Source: Achromobacter sp. Bel (lineage in GTDB: Bacteria; Pseudomonadota; Gammaproteobacteria; Burkholderiales; Burkholderiaceae_B). From it: 64,000 nt of DNA. The number at the start of each line of letters is the position of its first letter. The stretch's first letter is position 1. This document shows positions 43,436 to 53,000 of this stretch, piece by piece. Position numbers and translations under genes: made by a program. The notes below the pieces were generated by a model. It had not been told where the DNA came from and made no database searches. It was given only the letters and a program-made list of their open reading frames with translations. The stretch is from positions 231,700 through 295,699 of the forward strand of contig NZ_JABBJN010000001.1 in NCBI RefSeq assembly GCF_012928505.1, written 5' to 3'.

Positions 43436-43793
43436 GCTTTGGTCCAGATGAATGGGCGATCACAACGTCGCCAAACCGGGAATTGTACTGGACGGCAAGC
43501 GGAACGCTGGGGATTCACCGGGCGCTTCCTGCCGGGCACGGCCGGTCGGTCTGCCCGTGCTGAGGACTCGAGAGCATTCGAAGTAATTCGAGTCGATTTT
43601 GCTGTCATTCCTAGAGATCTAGCGCTGCCATATCACTAAAGTAATGCCTGTCGATCGCATATGTTGTGGCGGCAAAAAAACCGATGGCAAAACGATGCGT
43701 GCACCGAATAAACAGTGCACGCATGGTGGATGCTTGTTCACTGCATGCCTTCACGGTGGCGGCAGTCAATCCCTCAGTATCAGGAATCAAAAA
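43436..43793. other. 358-base intergenic region ahead of the fimbrial operon
   Basis: Divergent promoter region between the flavoprotein gene and the pilin gene. It becomes AT-richer after about 43590. It contains palindromic patches around ATTCGA (43574-43596) and the large inverted repeat at 43695-43724. No gene supported here. Confidence 0.5.
43695..43724. promoter_or_regulatory. Perfect inverted repeat upstream of the pilin gene
   Basis: ATGCGTGCAC (43695-43704) and GTGCACGCAT (43715-43724) around a 10-base AT-rich loop, ending 69 bases before the pilin start. It could be a regulator site or, if transcribed, a 5' leader hairpin. Confidence 0.5.
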
Positions 43794-44372
43794 ATGAAAC
43801 GCAGCACTTTCGCATCCTTGTCGGCAGCCGGCGCATTGGTGGTGGCGTTGGCACCGGGCGTATCGCACGCCCAATGGGATGGTCAGGTCAAATTCGTGGG
43901 CAAGATCAGCGCCACGACTTGCTTGATTAACGGCCAGGCGCCTGGCATGAACAATATTCTGGAAGTGCCCATGGGCGATCACCTGCCCACCTACTTTACC
44001 GGCATTGGCGTGAGAACCACGCCCGTCCCGTTCGATATCAGCTTGACTGAGGGCAGCGGCGAGGCATGCGCCGCCGGCACTATCGCCCGTGTCGCCTTTG
44101 ATAACGATTCTCTCCACGTTGATAAGGCATCTGGTAACTTGAAGATCACCAGCACGGCGCCCGCCCAGGGCGTGCAGATCGAGATCAATGATAACGGTAA
44201 CAGCAGTACAGGCAAGATCTCTCTTGGCGTGGCGCAGCCGACCCCTCAGCAAGTCACGCTCGGCGCTTCGGGTGGCATCCTGTCCTATACGGCCAATTAC
44301 GTCTCTACCGCAGCGAGCGTAACGGGTGGCTCGGCAAATTCGATTATTCCGTTCATGGTCGCGTACGAATAA
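43794..44372 (+). CDS. Major fimbrial subunit (type 1-like pilin)
   Basis: 192 residues from ATG 43794 (MKRSTFASLSAAGALVVALAPGVSHAQWDG), chosen for its signal peptide; the longer frame from 43644 is not signal-like. The mature pilin starts GQVKFVGKISATTCLINGQ and has the conserved cysteine pair (TTCLING and GEACAAG). The terminal strand SANSIIPFMVAYE is the penultimate-aromatic beta-zipper typical of chaperone-usher pilins. First gene of the operon. Confidence 0.9.
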   Translation: MKRSTFASLSAAGALVVALAPGVSHAQWDGQVKFVGKISATTCLINGQAPGMNNILEVPMGDHLPTYFTGIGVRTTPVPFDISLTEGSGEACAAGTIARVAFDNDSLHVDKASGNLKITSTAPAQGVQIEINDNGNSSTGKISLGVAQPTPQQVTLGASGGILSYTANYVSTAASVTGGSANSIIPFMVAYE

Positions 44373-44402
44373 TCGGCAGCTAAGTCAGTAGGAGTGGTAA
44401 TC

Positions 44403-45143
44403 ATGGCGCTAGTGGTACGTAAGGTGTTTTCTGCTGTGGTGGCTGGCGTCATGGCCTGGGCTGCTTGTGCAGGTTCGGCGCAAGCAGCCTTGGTGCTGAT
44501 GGGAACCCGGGTCGTGTACCCGTCGGATGCCAAGGATGTGTCAATCCGGGCGCGCAACGAAGGTTCTGAACCGATGCTTGCGCAGGTTTGGGTGGACGAT
44601 GGCCGCGCGGGCATCGCGCCGGCAAATATGGCGGTCCCCTTCACGGTGTCACCGGTCCTGACCCGAATTGACCCGAACTCCAGTGCTCTTATCCGGTTGA
44701 CCTACACCAACGGCCAACTTCCGGATGACCGGGAGTCCTTGTTCTATCTGAACGTGCTTGAAGCGCCGCCACGCGGCGACTCCACGTCGTCCGCGATTTT
44801 TACCTTCAGAACCCGTATCAAGCTTTTTTTCCGACCGGCGGCCCTGCGTGATGGCGTGGAGGACGCGCCAGCCAAGCTCGAATGGAAGCTGGTTAGGTCG
44901 GGCGCAGGCGCGGCGCTAGAGGTCAAAAATCCGACGCCATTTCACGTTTCAATGTCTTCCATCGAATCGGTGATCGGCGCAAAGCGCACCAGCATCGGTA
45001 ACGGCATGGTGGAACCTTATGGCGTTCAGCGCTTCAAGCTGCCTCAGGGCACCGCCACCAGCTCCGCCAAGATTCGCGTCGACTACGAGGCGATCAATGA
45101 TTTCGGCGGCCGTCACACGTTGACGCGCGAGTTGTCGCGCTAG
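44403..45143 (+). CDS. Periplasmic fimbrial chaperone (FimC/PapD-like), copy 1
   Basis: 246 residues from ATG 44403 with GGAG upstream. Signal peptide (VFSAVVAGVMAWAACAGSAQA), then the N-terminal Ig-like domain: MGTRVVYPSDAKDVSIRARNEGSEP, pilin-binding Arg/Lys region and LFYLNVLEAPP. The C-terminal domain has VKNPTPFHVSMSSIE. It donates a strand to fold pilin subunits and delivers them to the usher. 31 bases downstream of the pilin gene. Confidence 0.92.
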   Translation: MALVVRKVFSAVVAGVMAWAACAGSAQAALVLMGTRVVYPSDAKDVSIRARNEGSEPMLAQVWVDDGRAGIAPANMAVPFTVSPVLTRIDPNSSALIRLTYTNGQLPDDRESLFYLNVLEAPPRGDSTSSAIFTFRTRIKLFFRPAALRDGVEDAPAKLEWKLVRSGAGAALEVKNPTPFHVSMSSIESVIGAKRTSIGNGMVEPYGVQRFKLPQGTATSSAKIRVDYEAINDFGGRHTLTRELSR

Positions 45144-45149
45144 ACGCAG

Positions 45150-45174
45150 CTGGCCGCGACGCTTCAGCGGCCAG
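45150..45174 (+). other. Stem-loop between chaperone and usher genes
   Basis: CTGGCCGC (45150-45157) and GCGGCCAG (45167-45174) with a 9-base loop, in the 54-base gap after the chaperone stop. No U-tract; more likely an mRNA processing or stabilising element that raises pilin/chaperone levels above the usher. Confidence 0.4.
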
Positions 45175-45197
45175 ATCACTAAAGCACTTGTATCAGG

Positions 45198-47879
45198 ATG
45201 GTTGGAATGCACGCTTCACTGCGGGGAAAAACACGTCTGGCGATTGCCCGGTGCGGGGACGAACATTGTTGCGGTAATGCGGCATCGCGACTCAAGCCCA
45301 GGCGGTTGATCGTAGCGTTGGCCCTGGCTTTCAGTTCTGGAGCGCAAGCCATGGAACCCACGCGGCACGTCCAGTTCGACGTCCAGGTTCTTATGCCTGG
45401 CGTCGGTGGCGACACCATAGACCTGTCCCGCTTTGAGCGCAGTGGCTTTATTGCGCCGGGGCAATACCGGCTGGAACTCTTTGTCAACGGCAAGTGGCGA
45501 GGCACGCAGGATATCGAATACCGTGGTTCGCAGGCGCTTGGCGCGCAGCCCTGTTACGACGTGGGCTTTTTGCAGCGCGCGGGCCTGGATGTTCAGCGCA
45601 GCGCCCGCTATGCCGCCGAGCAGGGCCGGGTGCCGCTAGGTGACAACCCGGTTTGCGAGGAACTAGCCCAATTCGTGCCCGGCGTTCTGGTCAAGACCGA
45701 CTTAGGTGAGCAGCGGCTGTATTTGACTGTGCCGACCTATTATCTGCGCTCGGAATTGGCTGACAACTACGTGGACCCAAGTTATTGGGACAGCGGTATC
45801 ACGTCGGGCAGGTTGAACTACAACGCCAATGCCAATACCGTGGAAAGTCGCGGGAATCGTTACACACGGGCCTATGCAGGCTTGAATGCCGGGCTGAACG
45901 TGGGCGCTTGGCGCTTGCGTCACGTTGGGTCGTTGACGTGGGGGTCGGGGGGGGCTGGCGCGGACTATCAGCGTGGGCAGACCTATCTTAGTACCGACAT
46001 TCCGGCGTGGCGTTCGCAACTGCGCATCGGCGAGACCTCCACGAACGGCGATTATTTCGATGCCGTATCGTTTCGGGGCGTGAATGTGAGCAGTGATGAG
46101 CGCATGCTGCCACGTAGCCTTCGCAATTACGCGCCGGTGATCCGCGGCACCGCGACCACCAACGCGTCGGTATCGGTTTATCAGCGCGGGTTCCTCATCT
46201 ACGAGGTCACGGTACCGCCAGGGCCGTTTGCCATCGACTCTCTGCAGGCGGCGGGCTATGGCGGGGATCTCGAGGTCAAGGTCGTCGAAGCCAATGGCGA
46301 GGAGCGCCGTTTCATCGTGCCATTCGCAACGGGCGTGGAGCTCTTGCGTCCGGGTACGACGCGCTATTCGATTTCCGCCGGGCGCGCGATGTCGTCAGTG
46401 AACCGCAGTAGCGGTCAAAACATATTCGAAGGGGTGATCCGGCGAGGTCTCAGCAATATGGTGACCGGCTACGCTGGCCTGGCGGCCAGCGACTATTACG
46501 GCTCGGCCATGGGCGGTTTAGCGCTCAATACTTCGCTTGGTGCATTTGGCGGCGATGTGACGGTGGCCAGCGCCAATCTGCCAGATAGCGGCACCATTTC
46601 GGGTTCCAGCTATCGCATTGCCTATAGCAAGAACCTGCCCAACAGCGGAACCAACTTTTCGTTGGCGGCCTACCGGTATTCCACCAGCGGCTACGTGGGT
46701 TTCAACGAGGCAATCGCCTTGCGCGATGCGGGTCGAGGCAGACACTATGGCGACCTGGGCCGGCCACGCAATCGCTTCGACCTCAATATCAGCCAAAACC
46801 TGGGACCGTCCGGTGGAACGGTGTACGCCAACGGAAGCGCGACGCAGTACTGGAAGCGCTCTGGTAACGCGGCGAGCTACAGCATGGGGTATTCGAACCG
46901 GTGGCGCGATGTGTCCTATTCGCTTAGCGTGCAGCGAACGCAGAGCTTATTGCCAGGCAGCTCGGTGTACGCCGCGGGGCGCGAAAAGAGCACCTTGCTG
47001 GCATTCAACATTTCTATTCCATTGGGCCGCTCTGCGCGTGCGCCTGTCATGAATACGTTCGTCAGCCGTGATAGCCGCGCGGGCACCGACGTGACCACGG
47101 GCGTCGGAGGAACCCTGGATCAGGCCGGTGATCTTTCGTATTCCTTGTCCGCTTCCCGAGACACGCGTGGCGGCAACAACTCGGCCAACGGCAACCTGGA
47201 CTACCGGGCGTCGGTGGCGAACCTGGGTGTTAGCGTTTCCCGCGGAACCGGCTACCGGCAGGGCACCTTAAGGGCCAACGGAAGCGTCCTGGCGCACCAA
47301 GGTGGGCTGACCTTTGCGCCCATGATGGGCGAAACCGTGGGGCTGCTGTATGCGCCGGATGCCGAGGACGCCCGAGTCGGATACGGGCAAAGCAGGATCG
47401 ACAGCCGTGGCTATGGCCTGATTTCAAGCCTGTCCCCCTACCAGATCAACACCGTGGAACTGAATCCGGGGGACATGTCCGATGACGTGGAACTGATGAA
47501 CAGCTCCCGCACCGTGGCGCCGCGAGCGGGGGCGGTGGTACTGCTTTCGTATCCTACCCGGCGTGCGCGGCCCGTACTGATCGACAGTACGCGGCCCGAT
47601 GGCACCACGCTCCCGTTTGGAGCGGAAGTGTTTGATATTGCCAGTGGCGAGCCCATCGGAGGGGTGGGCCAAGGCAGCCGCATCGTCATGCGGGCGGCGC
47701 AAGATCAAGGTTCCATTCGCGTGGAGTGGGGCAGCAAACCTGAGCAGCAATGCCAGATCGACTATGAATTGCCGCAACGTGCCAAAGGCGTCAAACAAGA
47801 CGGCTTCGACACGCTGCAGCAGACCTGCCACCCGGTGCCTGTGCAAGCGCGGCCGATGACTCCGCTGGCGCGCCGATGA
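45198..47879 (+). CDS. Outer-membrane fimbrial usher (FimD/PapC-like)
   Basis: 893 residues. The signal peptide is late in the leader (RRLIVALALAFSSGAQA), so the true start may be somewhat downstream of the annotated ATG. The N-terminal domain has VQFDVQVLMPGVGGDTIDLSRFE and PGQYRLELFVNG; the usher signature SYWDSGITSGRLNYNAN appears at about 195; the 24-strand barrel carries a plug domain (SYRIAYSKNLPNSGT region onward). C-terminal domains include DMSDDVELMNSSRTVAPRAGAVV and end in a Cys pair (QQCQIDYELP, TCHPV). It secretes and assembles pilins. Confidence 0.94.
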   Translation: MVGMHASLRGKTRLAIARCGDEHCCGNAASRLKPRRLIVALALAFSSGAQAMEPTRHVQFDVQVLMPGVGGDTIDLSRFERSGFIAPGQYRLELFVNGKWRGTQDIEYRGSQALGAQPCYDVGFLQRAGLDVQRSARYAAEQGRVPLGDNPVCEELAQFVPGVLVKTDLGEQRLYLTVPTYYLRSELADNYVDPSYWDSGITSGRLNYNANANTVESRGNRYTRAYAGLNAGLNVGAWRLRHVGSLTWGSGGAGADYQRGQTYLSTDIPAWRSQLRIGETSTNGDYFDAVSFRGVNVSSDERMLPRSLRNYAPVIRGTATTNASVSVYQRGFLIYEVTVPPGPFAIDSLQAAGYGGDLEVKVVEANGEERRFIVPFATGVELLRPGTTRYSISAGRAMSSVNRSSGQNIFEGVIRRGLSNMVTGYAGLAASDYYGSAMGGLALNTSLGAFGGDVTVASANLPDSGTISGSSYRIAYSKNLPNSGTNFSLAAYRYSTSGYVGFNEAIALRDAGRGRHYGDLGRPRNRFDLNISQNLGPSGGTVYANGSATQYWKRSGNAASYSMGYSNRWRDVSYSLSVQRTQSLLPGSSVYAAGREKSTLLAFNISIPLGRSARAPVMNTFVSRDSRAGTDVTTGVGGTLDQAGDLSYSLSASRDTRGGNNSANGNLDYRASVANLGVSVSRGTGYRQGTLRANGSVLAHQGGLTFAPMMGETVGLLYAPDAEDARVGYGQSRIDSRGYGLISSLSPYQINTVELNPGDMSDDVELMNSSRTVAPRAGAVVLLSYPTRRARPVLIDSTRPDGTTLPFGAEVFDIASGEPIGGVGQGSRIVMRAAQDQGSIRVEWGSKPEQQCQIDYELPQRAKGVKQDGFDTLQQTCHPVPVQARPMTPLARR

Positions 47880-48643
47880 ACACGGGCAATCGCAGCTTGC
47901 CTACGGGGTGGCGGATAGGATGGTCGCTGTTGTTTCTGTGTCTGCCGATGGCGACGGCATGGGCTGACTTGGCCGTCACCGGCACACGCTTCGTCTACAC
48001 CGAGGGCGCAAAACACGTCGTCATTCCTCTGAGCAACACGGGTAAGGCCCCCATCCTGGTGCAGGCCTGGCTGGACCACGGTGGGGCGGAAGCGGACCTG
48101 AGCCGTTTGCAGGTGCCATTCGTGCTGATGCCCACGCTGTTCAGAATAGACCCCGGCGAACGGAAAGCGATGCAATTGCGTTACACGGGTGAGCCGCTAC
48201 CCAAAGATCGGGAGACGGTCTTGCGGATCAACCTGCGGCATACGCCATCCACCCGCCAGTCGGAGAACCGGCTGCAGGTGGTGTTGAGCTATGTGATGAA
48301 GGTCTTGTACCGCCCCAAAGGCCTTCCGGGCACTCCCCAGGATGCGCCTGCGCAAGTGAGATGGACCTTCCACCCAGGGACGGCGCAGGACGCGCCCTAC
48401 TGGCGGGCCGAGAACCCCACCCCGTACAGCGTATCCCTGGCGACCGTCCGCGTTGGCGGCAGACAGGGGGCCAGTGAATTGAAGGGCCTGACCCTCATGC
48501 CGAAATCCGTTGAACAGTTTTTGCTTCCCATGGACACGACCGCGCCGTCCCCGGCGGGCGACAAGCTGGATTTTGAGGCAGTCGATGACCTGGGCCTCGT
48601 CGTGCCCGGCACGGCAACGCTGCGCGCGGCATCCCGCCCCTAA
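47876..48643 (+). CDS. Periplasmic fimbrial chaperone (FimC/PapD-like), copy 2
   Basis: 255 residues whose start overlaps the usher stop by ATGA (47876-47879). Signal peptide WSLLFLCLPMATAWA, then Ig domain 1 with LAVTGTRFVYTEGAKHVVIPLSNTGKAP, the conserved LFRIDPGERKAMQLRYTGEPLPKDRETVLRINL block, and domain 2 with WRAENPTPYSVSLATV. It differs substantially from copy 1, so it probably serves the tip adhesin specifically. Two chaperones in one operon are less common than one. Confidence 0.92.
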   Translation: MNTGNRSLPTGWRIGWSLLFLCLPMATAWADLAVTGTRFVYTEGAKHVVIPLSNTGKAPILVQAWLDHGGAEADLSRLQVPFVLMPTLFRIDPGERKAMQLRYTGEPLPKDRETVLRINLRHTPSTRQSENRLQVVLSYVMKVLYRPKGLPGTPQDAPAQVRWTFHPGTAQDAPYWRAENPTPYSVSLATVRVGGRQGASELKGLTLMPKSVEQFLLPMDTTAPSPAGDKLDFEAVDDLGLVVPGTATLRAASRP

Positions 48644-48707
48644 CGATTTCTATGCGTGCCGGCCCACCAGGATGGGGGCGGACGCCACCTCTTGGAGTAC
48701 ATCAGCG

Positions 48708-49961
48708 ATGAAATCTGTCTCAATGCTTCCTCGCCTTGGACGGCACGGCCGACAACTGGGCTTGGGGGCCGTGCTTATTGCGGCTTCGATAGGGGCGGCG
48801 CAGGCTCAAACCCGCGATTACTACCTACGCTCTTGCTCGCTATTCCAGTTTTCCTCCAGCCCGGTCGGGGGGGCGACCCCTTGGGTCAAGACCGGCCTGG
48901 ATACGTCTACCGTTGACAATGTGATCGCCACGCGCACGTTGAGCCTGAGCTCCGAGGGGGCTTTCGTGCGTCAAGACGACACGGGGGCCAAGCCCGTAAT
49001 GCTCATCGGTGGAAGGTGGGCGGGAGGGCCTCCGTATGCGGGTTCCCTTATTCCGACCAACGTGAAAGGGTTGGGCATTCGCGTCAAGAAAGGCACCGCC
49101 GTGGTCAAGGCGGAGCGAATGGATGATTTCTTGACGCTGTATACCGCCAGGATTATGTCCACACGCCCGCCGTTGGAAATAGTGGGCCGCAAAGAGCAAT
49201 TTGGCACGTCGATCGAGATAGAGCTGGTGGTGATAGGGGATGTGGCGCCAGGCAAACACACCGTGACGGGTCTGGATCCCGGGTGGAGCAGTACTGTGTT
49301 TGAAGCGGTGACGCTGCAGCGGCCCGAGGCATCGGCGCCGGGCGTGGGTTCACATCTGGTTGCTCCCCTTGACGATGGGCCCGTGCCGCCGGGAGGGACC
49401 GTCCAGTGCTACCAGCGCCTGGAATTCGACGTCTCGGATATGTTGACGCTGGACGGTGGGGGACCGGTTGTCGAGGCCACGTGCACAGTGGACGCCAAAT
49501 TTACAGGCACAGGTTTTACGCTGCCGATGAGTACCCACCACGTCAGGGAATTCCCCAGTGATGGCGATGTGGGCCGGGCGGTGCCTTTCAGTGTGTCGGT
49601 AAACCGTTGCGTGGCCGGGGCCAAACCCCGGATTGCCTTCAATGCGCAGTACGGCCTGGTGCCGGGTACGCCCGGCAACGTCCTTCAACTTAAGGACGCG
49701 GGCCAGTCGGGCACCGCGAAGAATCTTGGCATTATTCTGACCCGGGCCGGTCAAAGTTCGGCGTTAAGCATTGGTGATGGCCCGGGCACCGTCGGCACTG
49801 AGTACGGCTTTGACAATATCCCCGGCTCGGGTGTTGCCGCCAATGCCATGGCCGAAATTGCGTTGGAAGCCCGGTACAAGCGGGTGGATCAGTCCGGCGC
49901 GCGCGGTGTCGAGGCTGGCGCCGCCAATAGCCAAGTCAATTTCAAGATTTTCTATGATTGA
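48708..49961 (+). CDS. Fimbrial tip adhesin (two-domain, FimH-like)
   Basis: 417 residues from ATG 48708 (MKSVSMLPRLGRHGRQLGLGAVLIAASIGAAQA, signal peptide); the frame is open from 48510 but overlaps the chaperone gene. An N-terminal receptor-binding-like domain of about 220 residues, with few matches to known lectins, is followed by a pilin-type C-terminal domain with a Cys pair (EATCTVDAKFTGTGFTLPM, NRCVAG) and the terminal beta strand NSQVNFKIFYD for chaperone donor-strand pairing. Last gene of the operon, the normal place for a tip adhesin. Confidence 0.82.
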   Translation: MKSVSMLPRLGRHGRQLGLGAVLIAASIGAAQAQTRDYYLRSCSLFQFSSSPVGGATPWVKTGLDTSTVDNVIATRTLSLSSEGAFVRQDDTGAKPVMLIGGRWAGGPPYAGSLIPTNVKGLGIRVKKGTAVVKAERMDDFLTLYTARIMSTRPPLEIVGRKEQFGTSIEIELVVIGDVAPGKHTVTGLDPGWSSTVFEAVTLQRPEASAPGVGSHLVAPLDDGPVPPGGTVQCYQRLEFDVSDMLTLDGGGPVVEATCTVDAKFTGTGFTLPMSTHHVREFPSDGDVGRAVPFSVSVNRCVAGAKPRIAFNAQYGLVPGTPGNVLQLKDAGQSGTAKNLGIILTRAGQSSALSIGDGPGTVGTEYGFDNIPGSGVAANAMAEIALEARYKRVDQSGARGVEAGAANSQVNFKIFYD

Positions 49962-49998
49962 AGACTGAACGCATACCGGCTGAGCGGTAAGGGGCATC

Positions 49999-50055
49999 TT
50001 GGCCGCCGCGTTGTCGCGGCGGCCAAAGCGTTCATGCCGGCGCAACCGCGCCGGC
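49999..50055. terminator. Two adjacent perfect hairpins between convergent adhesin and FHA-like genes
   Basis: Hairpin 1: TTGGCCGCCGCG (49999-50010), loop TTGT, CGCGGCGGCCAA (50015-50026). Hairpin 2: GCCGGCGC (50036-50043), loop AACC, GCGCCGGC (50048-50055). No U-tracts; together they likely stop transcription from both sides. Confidence 0.55.
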
Positions 50056-50072
50056 CTGTCAACTCCCCTTTA

Positions 50073-53000
50073 TCACCAAGACATATCGATCACGCCGTAG
50101 TTGGCACCCGCCAGCGGTACCTGGCCAGCGGATGCAGACACGGTGTTGCCCAGCATTGCGCCAGCGTTGACCCCCACCAACGCCCCGAAGGTTTGGCTTT
50201 GGCCGGGGGCGAAGTCTACCTGGGTGGATGTTTGGGAATAGGTGACTTTGCCTTCGTTCAAGCCGACCAGCCCGCCCAACGTCATGCCATACCCCCAGTA
50301 AGAAGACCAGCCCGATTGCACGCCTGTGACGCGGCCGGTGGCGGAGGAGTAATCAATCGTGCCTTGCAGCAGATTGTGGCCCACCAGGCCCCCGACCGTG
50401 GCGTAATAGTCGCCTGCCACGATGCCGCTGGCGTATCCGGCCGTTATCGTTCCCGAGTTTTGCCCCGCCAATCCACCTGCCACGCTGTAACTGCCGGCTT
50501 GCACCGCGCTGGCCGAGCTTGAGTCCGAAATGCGTCCGCGGTTCTCTCCTACCAGACCGCCTATCGTGGCGTACTCGCCAGCGCGGACGTCGGCGATGCT
50601 AGACATGCCGTACTCAATAGTGCCGGCGTTGGCCCCTACAAGGCCCCCGATGCGGGTGCCCGAGTTGGGGTAATAGGCGTTGACCGTGGCGCTGCTGGCC
50701 ACGCCGTTCTGGATGAGGCCACCCTCGCCGTTGTAGCCCACCAGGCCGCCGATGTTGCCGGCATTCCGGTTATCTTCGACGCCGTCGCCACTGGCCTGAA
50801 CATTGCGCAACGTGCCGTTGTGGTTGGCACCGACCAGCCCGCCTGTGTTTGCGCCCTCGTAGTTGTCGACCTTGCCGGAGGCGGTGGAGTCTGAAACGGT
50901 GCCACCGGTATTCAGGCCAATCAATCCGCCGATGGTGCTGTCTGTCGTGCCCGCGACTTGGCCGCTGCTATGGCTTTGGGTGATAACGCCGCTGTTGATG
51001 CCGACCAGGCCACCGGCGTTGTTGGCGTGCGACGCGGACACCATTCCCGAACTGCTGACGTTGTCGAGAAGACCGCTGTTGTGGTTCAGCCCCACCAGCC
51101 CGCCGATATTGCGCTTGGCGCTGTAAGAAGCGACCAACGACGTACTGCCCGAATTTCGGATGACGCCGCCGTTGTTGACGCCAACCAGTCCCCCCATTCC
51201 GCCCCGGTCGTTAGTCAGCAGGTTTCCGCTGACCGTGCCGGACGTATGGCTGTCGAGGATGGTGGCCAGGGAGGACAAGCTTGCCTGGTTGATGCCGACC
51301 AATCCGCCCAGGGTGTGGGTTGCCGAACCACTGTAGACATCCCCCGCGAACGTGGAATGACTGATGGTGCCGCCGTCGTTGGTGCCGACCAGGCCGCCCG
51401 TGACGTTGAAGCGATAATTGTCGCCATAGACGGTGGTGGCGGAGACGCGCACGTTGTCGATCAGGCCGGCGTTGCGGCCGGCCAGGGTACCCACGGACAG
51501 GGGCATGGCGCCGGCGTTGGAGGAACTGACGGCCATGGAGGTCAGGGTCAGATTGCGGATAATGCCGGCCGAGGACGAAAATAATCCGACGTTGCCGCCA
51601 CCATTGACCACATTGAAGCCGGTCAGCGTGTGGCCCAGGCCGTCGAAGGAACCGTTGAAGGTGGCGTAGGCGCCACCGATCGATTGGAATATTTCCGTGC
51701 CATGCAGATCCACGCCCAACACGTAGCGACCGTTAAGGTTGCGGTTGACGGCTTGTAGATCTTGCTGATTCTGGATGATGTTGTGAGGGATGTCGTTCGA
51801 CAGGAAAGCGGTGCCGTCCCCGTTCAAGGTGATGTTGGCCTGGGATCCGCCCAAGAAATAATTGGCGGATGCCGGGTTTGCGGCGCTTGGACCGGTGCCG
51901 TTAGCGGGGGTCGTGGTGTTCAGCGCAAGGCGGTTGCCAGTGCCGCTTAGCTGGATCTGGCCGTTGATCTGGATGCGATCGTCCGCCTTGAGGTGCAGCG
52001 CGCTTCCCGTGCCGTTCGTTGCCAGGGTGCTGTTCAGAACCGTCTTGCCCGAGGCGCCGTGTTGCGCGTTCAGCGTCAGGCTGTTGCCGCTGCTCCAGTC
52101 GACGGGCGCGTTGACCACCACGTCGCCGGCAGTGCTGGCCAGTTCGATGTTGGTATCGGCCAGGTTGCGGTTCAGTGTGTTGGCGTGAATCGTCGCGTCG
52201 ACGATGGCGGGGGTGTCTTTCTCCACCTTGACTTCGCTAGCGGCGATCTTGACGTTGCCGGTGTAGCCATTGATGGCGCGGGTATCGAAGGTGGTGCCCA
52301 GGCGGACACGTACGCGCTGACCGGCGGCTTCGATGGCGCCGCCATCGCCGGGGCCGGTGAACGCATTCGCGGTAAGCCGGCCGGCCACGTCCACGACGCC
52401 CCGAGAGCCCCCGTCCAACACGATCTTGCCCGATGCGTTGTTCAGCATGTTGGCTTCGATGATGCCGCTGTTGTTTACGACCGTCGTCAAGGGCGAGGCA
52501 TTTGTGTGCACGGCTTTCAGCAGCACTTGCCCGTCGCTGGCCTGGATCATCCCCGCATTTTGCGCCAGGGCCTGGGTGGACCCGGCATTGACTTCCAGCT
52601 TGAGCAGGCCGCTTCCCATGCTGACGGTGAAGCGGTCTCCCGCGCCCAGGGCGACCGTGCCGCCATTGGCGCGGATCATGCCGCTGTTGATCGCGCGCGC
52701 GCCCAGAAATACCACGTCACCGCCCTGGGCGGTGATCCGCGCGCCGTTGTTCTCAACGAAGTTCGTCCCACCGCCTTCGAAAATGAATTCGCCGTTGGTG
52801 TTGTTGTAGAAAAGATCGGGATCGAGCGGTCGTGTGGAGGCCACCAACCCGCCCACGTTCACCTGAGCGCCGCCGTTGAAGACGATGCCTTGGGGATTGA
52901 CGATGAATACTTTTCCGCCCGCATTGATGCTGCCATTGATGATGGAGCGGTTGCTGCCGGATACATAGTTCAGGGCCATGTCGCTAGCGCGCTGGCTGAA

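Noticed and set aside
50190..51480. Repeated pattern that could suggest a CRISPR or DNA tandem array
   Set aside because: The repetition is at protein level (GLUG repeats) with variable DNA and spacing; no conserved DNA repeat and spacer structure.
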